The notes under the pieces: model-generated | The model's database searches: none | What the model was told of the DNA's origin: nothing | The model's input: only the letters and a program-made list of their open reading frames with translations | Shown here: in pieces, positions 26,301 to 37,679 of the stretch | Position numbering within the stretch: the first letter of the stretch is position 1 | Layout of the letters: the number at the start of each line of letters is the position of its first letter | Position numbers and translations under genes: made by a program | NCBI RefSeq assembly: GCF_028769735.1 | Contig: NC_088171.1 | Span: 60,137,716 to 60,201,715, forward strand | Length of the DNA: 64,000 nt | Reading direction: 5' to 3' | Source of the DNA: Zonotrichia leucophrys gambelii | Taxonomy: Eukaryota; Chordata; Aves; Passeriformes; Passerellidae

Positions 26301-29300
26301 AAGGAAATTCAGGATATTCCGAAGAGGAAGTTCCCCCGCAACTCTGGGATTTGCCATCATTTCCTCTCATTTAAACCATATAAACATGCTTTGCATGATA
26401 ACCTTCACATTCTTCCAGCAATTGCTCTGTTTTCCTAATTGATATCACTTCTGGGAAAGTCAAAATTTGCCTGTGAATTCTTGGGACTCCCAGAGCCTGT
26501 GCAGATTGCTTCTGAAAGTATTTCTGAGTAACACCTCCATTTTCTAAATGTTTTTCATTTATGAAAAACAAAGGACAATTAAAATACAAAACCATAGTAT
26601 TTGAGTTTTCTCTATTCTTACTTAGGTCAACAACTGACAAACCAAGAAACTACTGAGACCAGAAATCTCTTTGTTCCCAGTCAGTGAGTGCATCAAACCT
26701 ATTATGTATTGCCTCCAACCAAACAGGATGAACTATATGTTCAGGCCTTTCACCTTTCACCTGTGAACTAAGTCCTCCTAGTGTTGGTAACTCTTAAACT
26801 CTTCTGGGTATAAACTCTCCCGGTTTTCTGTCATAGAAGGTGGATTTCATGCTGTTACTTAGAGACCTAATTAAAGATCCTCCCTTCTATAAAACACACC
26901 AAAAATTGAAATTGGATTTCAGCATAGGACCGAGGCGCCAGTAGCTACTCTTTCATATGGTATTTTACCCTCACCATGTGAGCAAACAGTTTGGGAATGT
27001 AATTTAGGCATCTGAGTACTTGTCTAAATGGTCAAATATAAACATTTTTTAATTATCTATGCAGTCATAGGTCTGTTATTGTTCTAAGTTTCAGCAGAAG
27101 CTGGTACACCAAGATTTTGCATGCTCATGTAGTCCAGCTGGGACAGATAAGCTAATTCTGTACATCTGAATGTAAGCTTCAAAACCTCCTGTGGAGCCCA
27201 AGAGTGAGGGATGAAGTCAAGGTTTGGTCCAGTCTGAGTTCTCAAGACCCATCAGTATCATTTTCACATCCAAAGCTAGTTGACTTTAAATTCCTCCAAA
27301 TATGGAAAACACTTAACACCTTGTAAAAAAGCCATTGTGGTCTTTTATCCCTGCCACAAATCTATGGTATATTTTCTCTCTAACCTAAATTATGGATAAG
27401 ATTACTTGATAAAGTAGAAACAATGTAGCAGAAAAAAAATGATGGCACTTTCAAGCTCTTACCTTTCTATTTGTAGACATTTGTATGTGTTAACATACAT
27501 ACTCTCTCAAGAGGACAGGAGGTTAGCAGTGAAGCACACTCCAGATTCTTTTGTCTACCACTTATCTTATATTAAGAATTGCCCCTTTTCTTTAATTAAA
27601 AAATATTTAGAGAACATCTCATTTTGCCTAGACTGATAAAATAAGCCTTCAACTTTCTCACTGACAGCTTTTAAAAGCATTTATTTAGTTAGTAATTCTT
27701 CCTGTTTCCAGTCTCAGCATTATGTATAAAAGCACTTTGTTTTTTCTGGTTCTCCTTGAAAAAACAACCAGGCAACTGACCCAATATAAACAGTTGGAGC
27801 AGCCAAATACACTATTCTTTTTGGCAGATATAATAAATGAATGACTGACAATTTTACTCATATACATAATGTTTTCTTCTTCTAAAGTAAATTTCTTTTT
27901 CATTTTTCCCCACATTCATGCTGGCGTGCCTTGAGCAAAAACGAAACAGTTTCTTCTTCCCATTCTGGATATCTTTCAGCAGGAAAAATTTGCTGAACAA
28001 AGTAAAAAATATCTTTCCTGATGGAGCTATCTCTGCACAGTGGCATTTCTACCATTCCAAGTTATGTTTGGCCTTATGACAGACCAAGGAGTCAAACAAG
28101 TAGCGGATGCTGCTTATCTCTAATACTCTGTACCAAAATTTGAGACATAATATAAAGCATTAATGTCTAATGAGCTAAACAACAGCATCTCTAATCAAAC
28201 TGAGTGGGGGAGCAATTTTTATAGTGAAAGAGCATATCTGGGTAAAAAAATTCTCACTAAATACAAGGATTTGCATTCTGGTTCTCCTTAAAACAATCTT
28301 GCACAGAACTCCAATGCTATTTCACTGCAATGTTACACAGTGAGATACAAGAGACCTGTATCTGCTTCTGGATTAGTAAACATATTTTATAATGATGAAA
28401 AAGGGTAGAGATTTTTCTTGGTCCAGTCAAGAACTAATTTCCATTCTTTAAAAATCTTTCACCATAATGCAATGATGAAGAAACCATAAACCTTCACTCA
28501 AACCTTCACTCTCGGCATGCAACCTTCTGATTAATAACTGCGATTGTTATATATATACATATATATAAAATAAAACTGTGATTTATTCCTGAGAACTCAT
28601 CTGCTCTGATTGTAGTTACTACAGTTCTTTACTCCTATGTCTCCTGAATCCAAAGATAAGGTAGATAGTTTTTCTTTCAAAACTCACATACTCTTGAAAA
28701 CCAAATTCTGTGCTCTAATAGCCAAATTTAAGCAGAATGCTTCAAATTAAAATTGTTGCTCAAAATAAGAAAATTGACCCAATCCTTCTAAGCAGACACA
28801 CAAGTTTGACTTTATGAAGTAACAGCTCCAGCCCTAATTCATGATAATACCCTTTGAAATGTGAGCCTGGATTACCAGATGTGAGGTCCAGCAGTGAAAA
28901 ACTGAACAATTCAATCTCTCCTACAGTAGCATTTCTTTGTGAAGCAGCATCTTCAGTGTATTTGTTGAAGAAATCCCATGAATACCCTAAATAAAAAATT
29001 ACAATCCTAAGCATTATGTGGATTTTCTAGTATAAATGAATAGTTTTATTTTCCAGTTTATCTAAAATAAATAAATGACATCCAAAGCTTTGGCAGTATA
29101 TTTCATTATGGTAAAATTTAAATCAGCAATAGATGACTTACAGGTTACTAATTGAGATTTGCAATTAAAAAACAGATGTAGATAAATAGTTGGAAAGTTG
29201 CAGATAGAAGTTGGGCTATAAATACAATTAAAGTTTTCTTAATTAAGCATTTTCTTTTACTGTAAATACAGCATTGGAAGTTCCTTTCTATCATCCTCCA

Positions 29301-29386
29301 TAAAGACAAGCAAACTTTGTCTGAGCCTTGGTCCAGCCAAATGATAAAAATCTTGGACAAAACTGAATGACCAGATTAGTCTTGGG
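23348..29386. other. Noncoding stretch, no gene seen
   Basis: AT-rich DNA without recognisable repeat families or exons; frames stay at or below 89 codons. Minor features are a 12-bp unit repeated twice (AAACCTTCACTC) at about 28488-28511 and a TA dinucleotide tract at 28548-28567. Confidence 0.55.
28548..28567. repeat. (TA)n dinucleotide tract
   Basis: Short alternating TA run with one C interruption, followed by an A-rich patch. Confidence 0.85.
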
Positions 29387-29837
29387 TGTTTTCCTTATGG
29401 CAGCCTTAGGCAGGGTGTTGCAGTGTGTGGTTTAAGTTTTTTGTATTGCTCCCCCATTTTATGTATTGTATCCCCCCTTTTTATGTAAAGTGGTTCTGCC
29501 CTCCCCAGTTTTCCCGCCACAGCTCTCCTGGCAGTTTGTTTCTATGGTAACCTCTGCCCTCAGTTAGTGTCAGTCAGTTAAGTTATATAATTTCTCCTCC
29601 CCTATCCCTCCTTATAAGTAAGTTTTTCCTCCTCCCTGGGCCCAGTCAATCACCCCCCACTCCTCCTAGTTTTCGAGAACCTTCTTCTCTCTGGGGGTTG
29701 TGGTTGGCTGTGGTCCCGGGGCCCCTCCTTTACTTTGTATTTATTGGATGTTGTTGTATGCCTATTATGTTAAGTTCCTCCCCATACCTTTCCCCATTGG
29801 TCAGCTGTGGATCCCTCCCTTATCCACCCCCCTCTCT

Positions 29838-29919
29838 TTAAAACCCTGTTCCTCCCTTCCCTCCTTGACATTTGCTGGGGTCCCTTCCACCGGTTGGAGC
29901 TTCCGTGCTATACAATAAA
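29838..29919 (+). promoter_or_regulatory. LTR core promoter and poly-A signal
   Basis: A TATA-like TTTAAAA sits at 29838-29844 in a pyrimidine-rich context. AATAAA follows at 29914-29919, 70 bp downstream. This spacing is normal for an LTR, where transcription starts just after the TATA box and the R region holds the poly-A signal. Whether this solo LTR still drives transcription cannot be told from sequence. Confidence 0.5.
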
Positions 29920-30070
29920 CCAACCTTCACCCCCAGCAAGTGTCCTGCTCCTTCCTTGTCCCATCAGCGCTGCGTATTCCAACGTGCGATCTAGCTCAGC
30001 CCGAGGCCAAGACGCCAAGGGGGGCTGGTCTCCGATGCAGCTGAGGTGTCGGCCCCAGAACCACAGCTAG

Positions 30071-30114
30071 CCAGACTTCGGTCTGGTGGCCACATACGCC
30101 CGGCCGCAGCCGGG
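30071..30114 (+). other. Two GC hairpins at LTR 3' end
   Basis: CCAGAC-TTCG-GTCTGG at 30071-30086 is a 6-bp stem closed by a C(UUCG)G tetraloop, one of the most stable RNA loops. Thirteen bases further on, CCCGGC-CGCA-GCCGGG at 30099-30114 is a second 6-bp GC stem. Both lie in the U5 end of the LTR and would be in the transcript of a full provirus. Their role is unknown. Confidence 0.7.
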
Positions 30115-30129
30115 AAAGGATAACATGGG

Positions 30130-30395
30130 ACATGAGTGTGAAAGAGCTGAGAGTGTTTAGACCAGAGGGGCCTTATCAACGCCTGTAAAGACCTGGTGGG
30201 GAAGGGAAGAAGAAAGAGGCAACCTCTTATCATTGCTGCCTACTGAAAGGGCCAGAGGCAATGGGCAAAAATTGAAATATATGGAATTCCACTTGAACAT
30301 GTGGGGGAAGGTGATGGTGTTGGTGTTGTTGTTGCTGTGAGAGTGTCAAGCATTGCATCAAGCTACCCAGAGAGGCTGTGGAAATGTCCTTGGAT
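30130..30395 (+). mobile_element. CR1 fragment flanking the solo LTR
   Basis: Plus-strand CR1 blocks are recognisable: a CTGAGAGTGTTTAGACC block at 30149-30165, then CTTATCAACGCCTGTAAAG at about 30171, and AGAGGCAATGGGCAAAAA near 30253. CTACCCAGAGAGGCTGTGG follows near 30363. A GTT/GGT-rich simple patch (30311-30338) replaces part of the usual sequence. It lacks the CR1 3' tail. The LTR inserted at or near its left end, so the LTR is younger than this CR1. Confidence 0.75.
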
Positions 30396-33300
30396 AGATG
30401 TGGTCCTAACTGTTTCTTGCTCCATTTTCATAGGCGATTACTTTTATCTCACTTTCAGCTACATGCTTTTCAAGCTGTCCTGAGGTACAGTTATCCTTGG
30501 TAGAACTCTATTTCAGTCTTCTGTTAGGCTTGCTCCTGTTTAGAATTTTCTTCAAGTTTCTTTTTGTTTCCTTCCATTTTTCTTTACCTGCATTTGAAAA
30601 TCTAGTACACAATCCATTTCATTACATTCCTCACTGTTTGTTTTTGCTGTTTTAAATGCTTTCATCTAAATTGTATATCTCTTTACATTTTCATCGGTTT
30701 GAAACTGATAGCTCTGACCTTGGGTAGACTCACTGCTTGTTAGAAATATCATATTTTATTAGTTTTTCTTTTTTATCTCCTCTGTAACTTTTATCTTCTC
30801 CTGCCTTATTCTAATAGATCACTAGTTTTCTTCTGATTATTTTTTTAATACACGTCCCTTCAATTCTCTACAGTGCATGAGTGCAGTCTAAGGAAAATAA
30901 TTCATGAAACATGAACTATTCAAGGAAGAACATTTTTTAAAAGTCTCTAGTTGAAGGACAGAATAAACACTTAGAAGAAGAAGTAATTTGCAGTAATGCA
31001 AATCTCTCTGAGAAGGGACAGAATTTTTTACTGCTTGATAAATAACCTCTATTCCTACCACAGTTTTCAAGATGGGGAACTGATAGACTAAAGTCAAAAT
31101 ATGAAATCATCAATGTACATTTAAACAAGCTTCCATGCTACTGTGTAGACAAAGACTACTATGGAAAGGAAACCTCCTGGCCACCATGAAGTATTAGAAG
31201 ACCTGACAGAATTTTCTTTCAAGTAACTCCTAAGTTAATGAAGTCTTTAGATATTAATAGAAATAATTATTTCTAGAAATAAATTAAAATACAGCATTTC
31301 TTTTCCACCTTAAGTTAGTTTACAAAGTCATCAAGTTTTTCAACCAAAAATCACTTATATCCATGTAAAAGATTGAAAGTTCACACTGCCTAAAGTGTGA
31401 TGAAGAACTTGCCAGACTGGATAATACTCTTAGAGCAATGTATCCTCTTCCTGTTCTTTTCAGATGTGTGGTTCTTGATTACATGGTTATTTGGACCTGA
31501 AGTACACAAGTAACCACTGTTGGAATGCTATGCCCTGGTGGAAATGTTCATGAAGTCAGTATGGATCAAGCAAGTCTATTTGTGCATCGGTTCTCATTTA
31601 CTGACAAAAAGCTGCAGGAAATGAGTTTACTCATCATTTTTCCAAATCATTAAAATTATACAGATACACATCCTCTTGCAGCATATTTTTATATGAGCAC
31701 TGTGAATCAAAGATAGAAATCTGTCCCTTACTGCTCCTGGATTCTTTATTATGCTCTTTGTTGGATTTAATGAAAAAGCCATTAAATAATGCTGTAAGTG
31801 CAATTACTTCCTTATTCTGCTCATCCTTGAAGTTAGGAAAATTTGTTAGAAGGCTTTGTTCTTTATCTTCTGCCACAGCTGCTTTTGTTTATGCCTGGTA
31901 ATGTCACTGTGTGCTTAAGTGTCTAGCACTCTTAGGCCTGGCAGAAATGTGGAAGAAGGAGACACGCAATGTAATATGCTACTGTTACTTTAACAACTGC
32001 ACTTAACATGATGTTTCTTTTAGAAAGGGATACTCACCTTTATATATAAAGACAAGGGAAGATATTTGACTTTCTTCCTTACAAAAGCATTTGGAGTTAA
32101 AGAAGAAAGCAGAAAATTTAGCATTCCATCAAACACAGGCAAAAAAATAGCATACAACACACAGTACCTTTATAAGGAACCACAATGTCCTCCATAAGAA
32201 ATAGATACTTAAAGCTCTAATCATTATCCTGATGGCACACTAATAAAGGCCATAGAAATGGAGTTCAAATAGGGTCACTTGGATGGCTAGCATCATATCC
32301 ACAGGACTGCAAAAGGAGATTCAAGAATATATAGGTGAGTTATCATTGTGGTCACTAAGAGCTCATCTACGTACCATCACCCACCCTCAGCCCCAGTTAC
32401 CTACTCTAAATACAAAAATTGGAAAAAGTGTAATTCGGTCTTGTTGACTGTCAGATTCAATAAAATTAGGTTGCATTCAGCAAAATTGAAAATTTCTCAC
32501 TGCAAGAAAAAAAAAATCCCTGTTTTCTTTAGGGCATGGAACACTATATCTGAAAAGAAATGTATTTGTGTGTGTGTTACCTAGAGGGCTCTGTTCAACT
32601 GAGACTCTACTAGAAGGAAAACTGGAAGATCTCAGAGACACAACTGGTAGAAGTGCATGATGGCCCATGCAGCATTCTTCCATGTCCTTTCCACATCCTT
32701 TCTGAGTTTCTTCTTCCCAGCAGAATATGCAATGCTTTTAGGAAAATAGAAAGTACAGGGAAATGCTGGATTTCCATCAGTATGGAATTAGCCTGTTTGA
32801 GACAGGCAGATTGGTCAACTAAGAACGGAATGTAGGAAAACTGGAAAAATTTATTGTGCCTTACAACTACTTAGTATGGATTTGATTAACATTTTTCCAC
32901 ATTTTTTAAAGAATCAGGGTTAAGAAATAAGAAATAAACCAGTCATTTAATGAAAAATGTTCTCTCACTAATAAATTGTTCTTTTTGCCCTTATCAATTG
33001 CCTATGGGAGTTTATTTAAGTACATAATGGATGTCTGATTTCTCTCACTTGAACTAAGAGGTATTTATACTTTATAATTTCAATGGTATTAATGTACTAT
33101 GAATTAATATACTTTCAATGTTTAAGGAGACAAATTAGGAGTTAGACTCCTAAATACATTTGTAGAACAAGCCCTGATTTAATGAAATAAACTGAAGAAA
33201 ATTTATTGATAAAGTAATACTGGTAGTGATAATAATGATGATGTTAACAACAGCAATAATAATATAGTCAATGTCAAAGAAAAGTGCAGACATTATTTTT

Positions 33301-33435
33301 TGCTACCTGGAAAAACAAAATTGCATTAGAAAACAAGGTTGTTAATTTATATTATTTTAAAAAATGCCAAAATAAAAAAATAAAGGAAAATATCATTCTT
33401 AATGGTATATCTAATAATTGCCTATTAAATATTAA
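30396..33435. other. Noncoding stretch, no gene seen
   Basis: AT-rich DNA with chance frames up to 80 codons. An ATN-rich trinucleotide-like patch occurs at about 33227-33265, shortly before the GGAA array. I see no repeat family or exon. Confidence 0.55.
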
Positions 33436-34773
33436 AGGAAGTGGCGGAAGTGGCGGGCGGAAGTGGCGGGCGGAAGGAAGGGGCGGAAGGAAGGGGCGGA
33501 AGGAAGGGGCGGAAGGAAGGGGCGGAAGGAAGGAAGTGGCGGAAGGAAGTGGCGGAAGGAAGTGGCGGAAGGAAGAAGTGGCGGAAGGAAGGGAAGGAAG
33601 TGGCGGAAGGAAGTGGCGAAGGAAGGAAGGAAGTGGCGGAAGGAAGTGGCGGAAGGAAGGAAGGAAGGAAGGAAGGAAGGAAGGAAGGAAGGAAGGAAGG
33701 AAGGAAGGAAGGAAGGAAGGAAGGAAGGAAGGAAGGAAGGAAGGAAGGAAGGGAAGGAAGGAAGGAAGGAAGGAAGGAAGGAAGGAAGGAAGGAAGGAAG
33801 TGGCGAAGAAGGAAGTGGGGAAGGAAGGAAGGAAGTGGCGGAAGGAAGGAAGGAAGGAAGGAAGGAAGGGGCGGAAGGAAGTGGCGGAAGGAAGTGGCGG
33901 AAGGAAGTGGCGGAAGGAAGTGGCGGAAGGAAGGAAGGAAGGAAGGAAGGAAGGAAGTGGCGGAAGGAAGGAAGAAGGAAGGAAGGAGGAAGGAAGGAAG
34001 GAAGGAGGAAGGAAGGAAGGGGAAGGAAGGAAGTGGCGGAAGGAAGGAAGGAAGGGGAAGGAAGGAAGTGGCGAAGAAGAAGGAAGGAAGGAAGGATGGA
34101 GGAAGAAGGAAGGAAGATGGCGGAAGGAAGGAAGGAAGGGGAAGGAAGGAAGGGGGAAGGAAGGGAAGGAAGGAAGGAAGGAGGGAAAGGAAAAGGGAAG
34201 GAAGGAAGGAAGGAAGGAAGGAAGGAAGGAAGGAGGAAGGAAGGAAGGAAGGAAGTGGGGAAGGAAGGGAAGGAAGTGGCGGAAGGAAGGAAGAAGGAAG
34301 GAAGGAAGTGGCGGAAGGGAAGGAAGGAAGGAAGGAAGGAAGGAAGGAAGGAAGTGGCGGAAGGAAGTGGGGGAAGGAAGGAAGGAAGGAAGGAAGGAGG
34401 AAGAAGGAAGGAAGTGGCGGAAGGAAAGGAGGAAGGAAGGAAGGGAAGGAAGGAAGGAAGGAAGGAAGGAAGGAAGGAAGGAAGGAGGAAGGAAGGAAGG
34501 AGGAAGGAAGGAAGGAAGGAAGTGGCGAAGGAAGGAAGGAAGGAAGGAAGGAAGGAAGGAAGGAAGGAAGGAAGGAAGAGGAAGGAAGAAGGAAGTGGCG
34601 AAGGAAGGAAGTGGGAAGAAGGAAGGAAGGAGGAAGGAAGGAGGAAGGAAGTGAGGAAGGAAGGAAAGTGGCGGAAGGAAGGAAGGAAGGAAGGAAGGAA
34701 GGAAGGAAGGAAGGAAGGAAGGAAGGAAGGAAGGAAGGAAGGAAGGAAGGAAGGAAGGAAGGAAGGAAGGAAG
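33436..34773. repeat. GGAA satellite with 13-bp higher-order units
   Basis: A 1.34-kb, almost pure purine-strand array of GGAA units. Pure runs of about 25 units lie at 33651-33751 and about 34673-34773. The GGAA background is punctuated by TGGC or GGGC blocks, giving 13-bp units GGAAGGAAGGGGC (about 33474-33530) and GGAAGGAAGTGGC (about 33530-33650 and scattered later). By eye I count about 29 copies of GGAAGTGG. Very long open frames run through it on both strands because neither GGAA nor TTCC repeats produce a stop codon in any frame. They encode low-complexity Gly-Arg-Lys-Glu or Leu-Pro-Ser-Phe polymers and are not genes. Array length is likely variable and assembly-sensitive. Confidence 0.97.
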
Positions 34774-37133
34774 TTCAATGAAACTGTCTAGGCATGCAGT
34801 ACAACCAACACATCCAGTGATCCTCCCCATAACTTTTTCCCTGCCCCCATGCATCCCCCCATCATATTTTCTCATTACCACTAGGCGGCAAGCAAACTTG
34901 GGCAGGGCCAAATAAGCTTTCAGTTTATACTTTTCTTGTAAATATATATAATATTAAACCATAAAAGCAACAACAAATTGTTAAACATAATAAACCTTTA
35001 ACAAAACAGTCTGCAGCTTCTACCCAAAGCTCTGAAAATAGTGGGCATTTCTTAAGTGTCTCCAAATCCAATTGAAGGTATTCATTGCATGACTGAAGTT
35101 AACAATTGTTTCTTTACTGCCTGCATCTTAACGTTGCTACCTAACAGTATTACCGGTAAGGAAATGTTGCTGTGTGAGCCATGCAATTTTTTATCTTCCA
35201 GATACTAAACAGAATGATGCAGTCTTCTAACTATTACCAATCCAGATCAGTTCTAAACCCAGTAACAGCAATGAGCTGATTTTTGCAGGAAGATTGAATT
35301 TGGCCTTTTCTTTCCTTACCAGTTCAAAATGGAAGGTGGCACAGCTTTTCTGGTGCAGTGCTGGCTTCTGGCTTGTTGTAAGCCTAATTATTTAATTTCA
35401 AGTACAGCAGAAATGCTTGCCTCAGACTTGAAAAGAATGTGTCCATAATCTCAAATATCTTAGTGGATTCTGGAGTTGGATCTCTAACATCTACAACATT
35501 TCGAGTGGTGCAGAGGAATCTGACTGGCTCAAATGATAGCAAGCCTAATGCAGTGATTTCAGTTATGCCCAGAAGAGTGACCAAAGTTCCTTGCAGCTAC
35601 TCAAAACTTCTCATATGCACTCAGTTTACAACTATGTTCTCAGAATATTACTTCAGTCTGAATTTCCACATTTTCACATCCTCACAAACAGTAAATCTTC
35701 CACATGCCAAACCAGGTCTCTTTTTCCAGATATGCAAATCCATCAGCTACACTTGGGCAACTTATATTGCCTTTAATGGCAATGTGATATAAACAATTCA
35801 ATATTCAATGAAAAACAAAAAAACAAGCATATCTCCACACCAAGCCCAATGTCTCAGGCACATTGGCTATGTGTGGGTTAAATATCTTCCTTACAGATGC
35901 CAGAAGAGATTATTAAATAAATGAGGAATAGAAAGATTTCACTTTGATATGTCACTACTATGGAAAATAATCAAATCAAATTAAACTACATTGGTTTTAC
36001 AATATGGTACTGAATTTCATTCTCAATATGAATATCCAACTTAGCGCATTATGTCGTGTTTCTTCAGTATGTCTGCTGAAGAACCTCCAGCTCAAGTTAA
36101 CGCATCTGCGCATTTCATAATACAAGAGAGCTTATTTCTGAGCTAATTAAAAGCTGTGCATTATCCACTTAGCAACCAGCAACACATTCTTAATTATTAT
36201 TTTATAGTGCTGCATTCATTGTGATGGGAAATGTTGTTTTTTCTATAATAATGGAGAGGTTTTGGCTATATGTGTAGAAAAGTTCCATTATTCCATATAT
36301 TCATAATTCAGTGAAGAGCATTATTCTCTTTGCACTCTTTATTTGAGTTTTATAATTCAAGAGTGTGTCCATGTAGACATGAGAATGACAAAAGATTTTT
36401 TTTTTTTATTGTCTTGGGAACGTACCCACAAAAACTGTGTGGGTTTTCTAGCCTTGTGGTATCAGTAGCCCTGAATTAGACATCTAAGAATGAAACCAAA
36501 CTTCTTTCCAGACAGAAATTAATAACTTTAGAGTTCCCTACACAGGGTGACTACTCTGAATTATGACACTAAATACACTGTATGTGTGAAGGGCAAACAG
36601 GAGAGGGAAGCATAAATACAATAAAAGTAACTATAGATTTGTGAAATGGCTTGTAACTTGACCAGTAAAAGCTTCAATGCTGAAAAAATTGGCCAAATTC
36701 TGACCAAGATGCCATGAAACTCCACATTTCAAATCAGTATTTTTTTCCAGGCTAATCCTTGGATTTAGATCTAGTCACTGACACCAAGTGGCTTGGCTAC
36801 TCCAAGACTCCATGTCATAATGGAGATATGAGAGGATATGGAGAAATGAGAGGATACCACAACTGCAAGTCAAAATCCCTTTATAATACCTTCATCTCTG
36901 CTAATGGATAGTTCAAAGTGTTTTTAAGCAAGTAACTGCTGAGAATTATTATTGAAGAGACAAATGCACAGTGGAATTCAAAAAAGGCAGGGTGATAAAG
37001 AAGGAACAAGTAGTAAATTCTGGGAAGAAGAATGCGACTTGGCACACTGTCACTCTAGTCAGTACTTCCCTCCTTCTGAATTTCCTAGCTATTGTTCTTT
37101 TCCTGGTAGGCAGAAAACCAAAACACCAAAGCA
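34774..37133. other. Noncoding stretch, no gene seen
   Basis: AT-rich DNA. Overlapping antisense frames at 35384-35584 (minus, 66 codons) and 35439-35792 (plus, 117 codons) look somewhat more protein-like in composition than neighbours, but I cannot match either to a family. A candidate regulatory element at 36040-36240 is listed separately. A T11-type run occurs near 36387. Confidence 0.5.
36040..36240. promoter_or_regulatory. Candidate noncoding regulatory element
   Basis: A short stretch retaining several CpGs in AT-rich surroundings (36044, 36054, 36101, 36109). It also has homeodomain-type motifs: CTAATTAAAAG near 36142 and TTAATTATTATT near 36189. A GTTAACGCATCTGCGCATTT block lies at 36096-36115. 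No frame spans it. The suggestion of constraint comes only from composition and motif density. Confidence 0.22.
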
Positions 37134-37679
37134 GGCCCTGATTGTCCCTCTCTTCTCTGCACTGGGGCAACCTCACCTCAAGAGTTGGGGCCAGTTTTTG
37201 GTGGCAAAATAGCAAAAAGGCTTTAAACTATTAGACAGTATCCAAAAGAGAGCAACAAAGATGGTCAAGAGCCTTGAGGGGAAGCGGTAGGAGGAGGAAC
37301 TGAGATCACTTGGTCTGTTCAGCCTGGAGGAGACTGAGGGGAGACCTCATTGCAGTTACAGCTTCCTTGTGAGGGAAAGAGGAGGGACAGGCACTGATAC
37401 CTTTTCCATGGTGACCAGTGACAGGACCTGAAGGAATGGAATGAAGCTGGGTCAGGGGAGGTTTAGGTTGGATATGAAGAATTTTTTTTTCACCCAGAGG
37501 GTTGTTGGGCACTGGAACAGGCTCCCCAGCGAAGTAGTCACAGCACCAGTCTGACAGAGTTCAAGGAGCATTTGTGCTCTCAGGCACAGGGAGTGGCTCT
37601 TTGGGATGTCATGTGCAGAGCCAAGAGATGGATTTGATAATCCTAATGGTTCCCTTTCAACTCAGCATATTCTATGATT
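37134..37679 (+). mobile_element. CR1 LINE, 5'-truncated
   Basis: Plus-strand CR1 3' region. Readable blocks in order are AGAGAGCAACAAAGATGGTC near 37228, GTCTGTTCAGCCTGGAGGAG near 37314 and GGGGAGACCTCATTGCAG near 37339. Then come GGCACTGGAACAGGCTCCCC near 37508 and the terminal CATATTCTATGATT at 37665-37678. It ends in a T run at 37678-37684. About 0.55 kb remains and no intact frame. It shares subfamily features with the minus-strand copy at 5607-6621 and is the closest relative in this window of the 97-bp fragment at 43767-43863. Confidence 0.9.

Larger units (their letters stand above)
29387..30125 (+). mobile_element. Solo ERV LTR (class I-like, passerine type)
   Basis: The element begins TGTTTTCCTT and ends AAGGATAACA. 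These termini are inverted repeats matching at 9 of 10 positions, with the TG...CA ends expected of an LTR. The 4 bases on each side (29383-29386 and 30126-30129) are both TGGG, consistent with the 4-bp target duplication typical of class I elements. The internal layout fits U3-R-U5: C/T-rich U3, a TATA-like TTTAAAA at 29838-29844, a polyadenylation signal AATAAA at 29914-29919, then a CpG-containing U5. No gag, pol or env follows, since CR1 sequence starts right after the second TGGG. It is therefore a solo LTR left by LTR-LTR recombination. The family name is not certain; class is inferred from target-site length. Confidence 0.85.

Noticed and set aside
29416..30094. Alternative LTR boundaries TGTTG...AACA (29416) or TGTGG...CCACA (29426-30094)
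   Set aside because: Neither gives a flanking target duplication. The 29387-30125 boundaries give both a 9/10 terminal inverted repeat and a TGGG duplication.
29700..30233. Frames of 72-87 codons within the LTR as possible retroviral genes
   Set aside because: They overlap LTR control regions, match no gag, pol or env feature, and no internal region is present.
33284..34911. Open frames of 442-519 codons on both strands through the GGAA array
   Set aside because: A 4-bp GGAA repeat (TTCC on the other strand) has no stop codon in any of six frames, so long frames are inevitable. The products are low-complexity Gly/Arg/Lys/Glu or Leu/Pro/Ser/Phe polymers with no domain.
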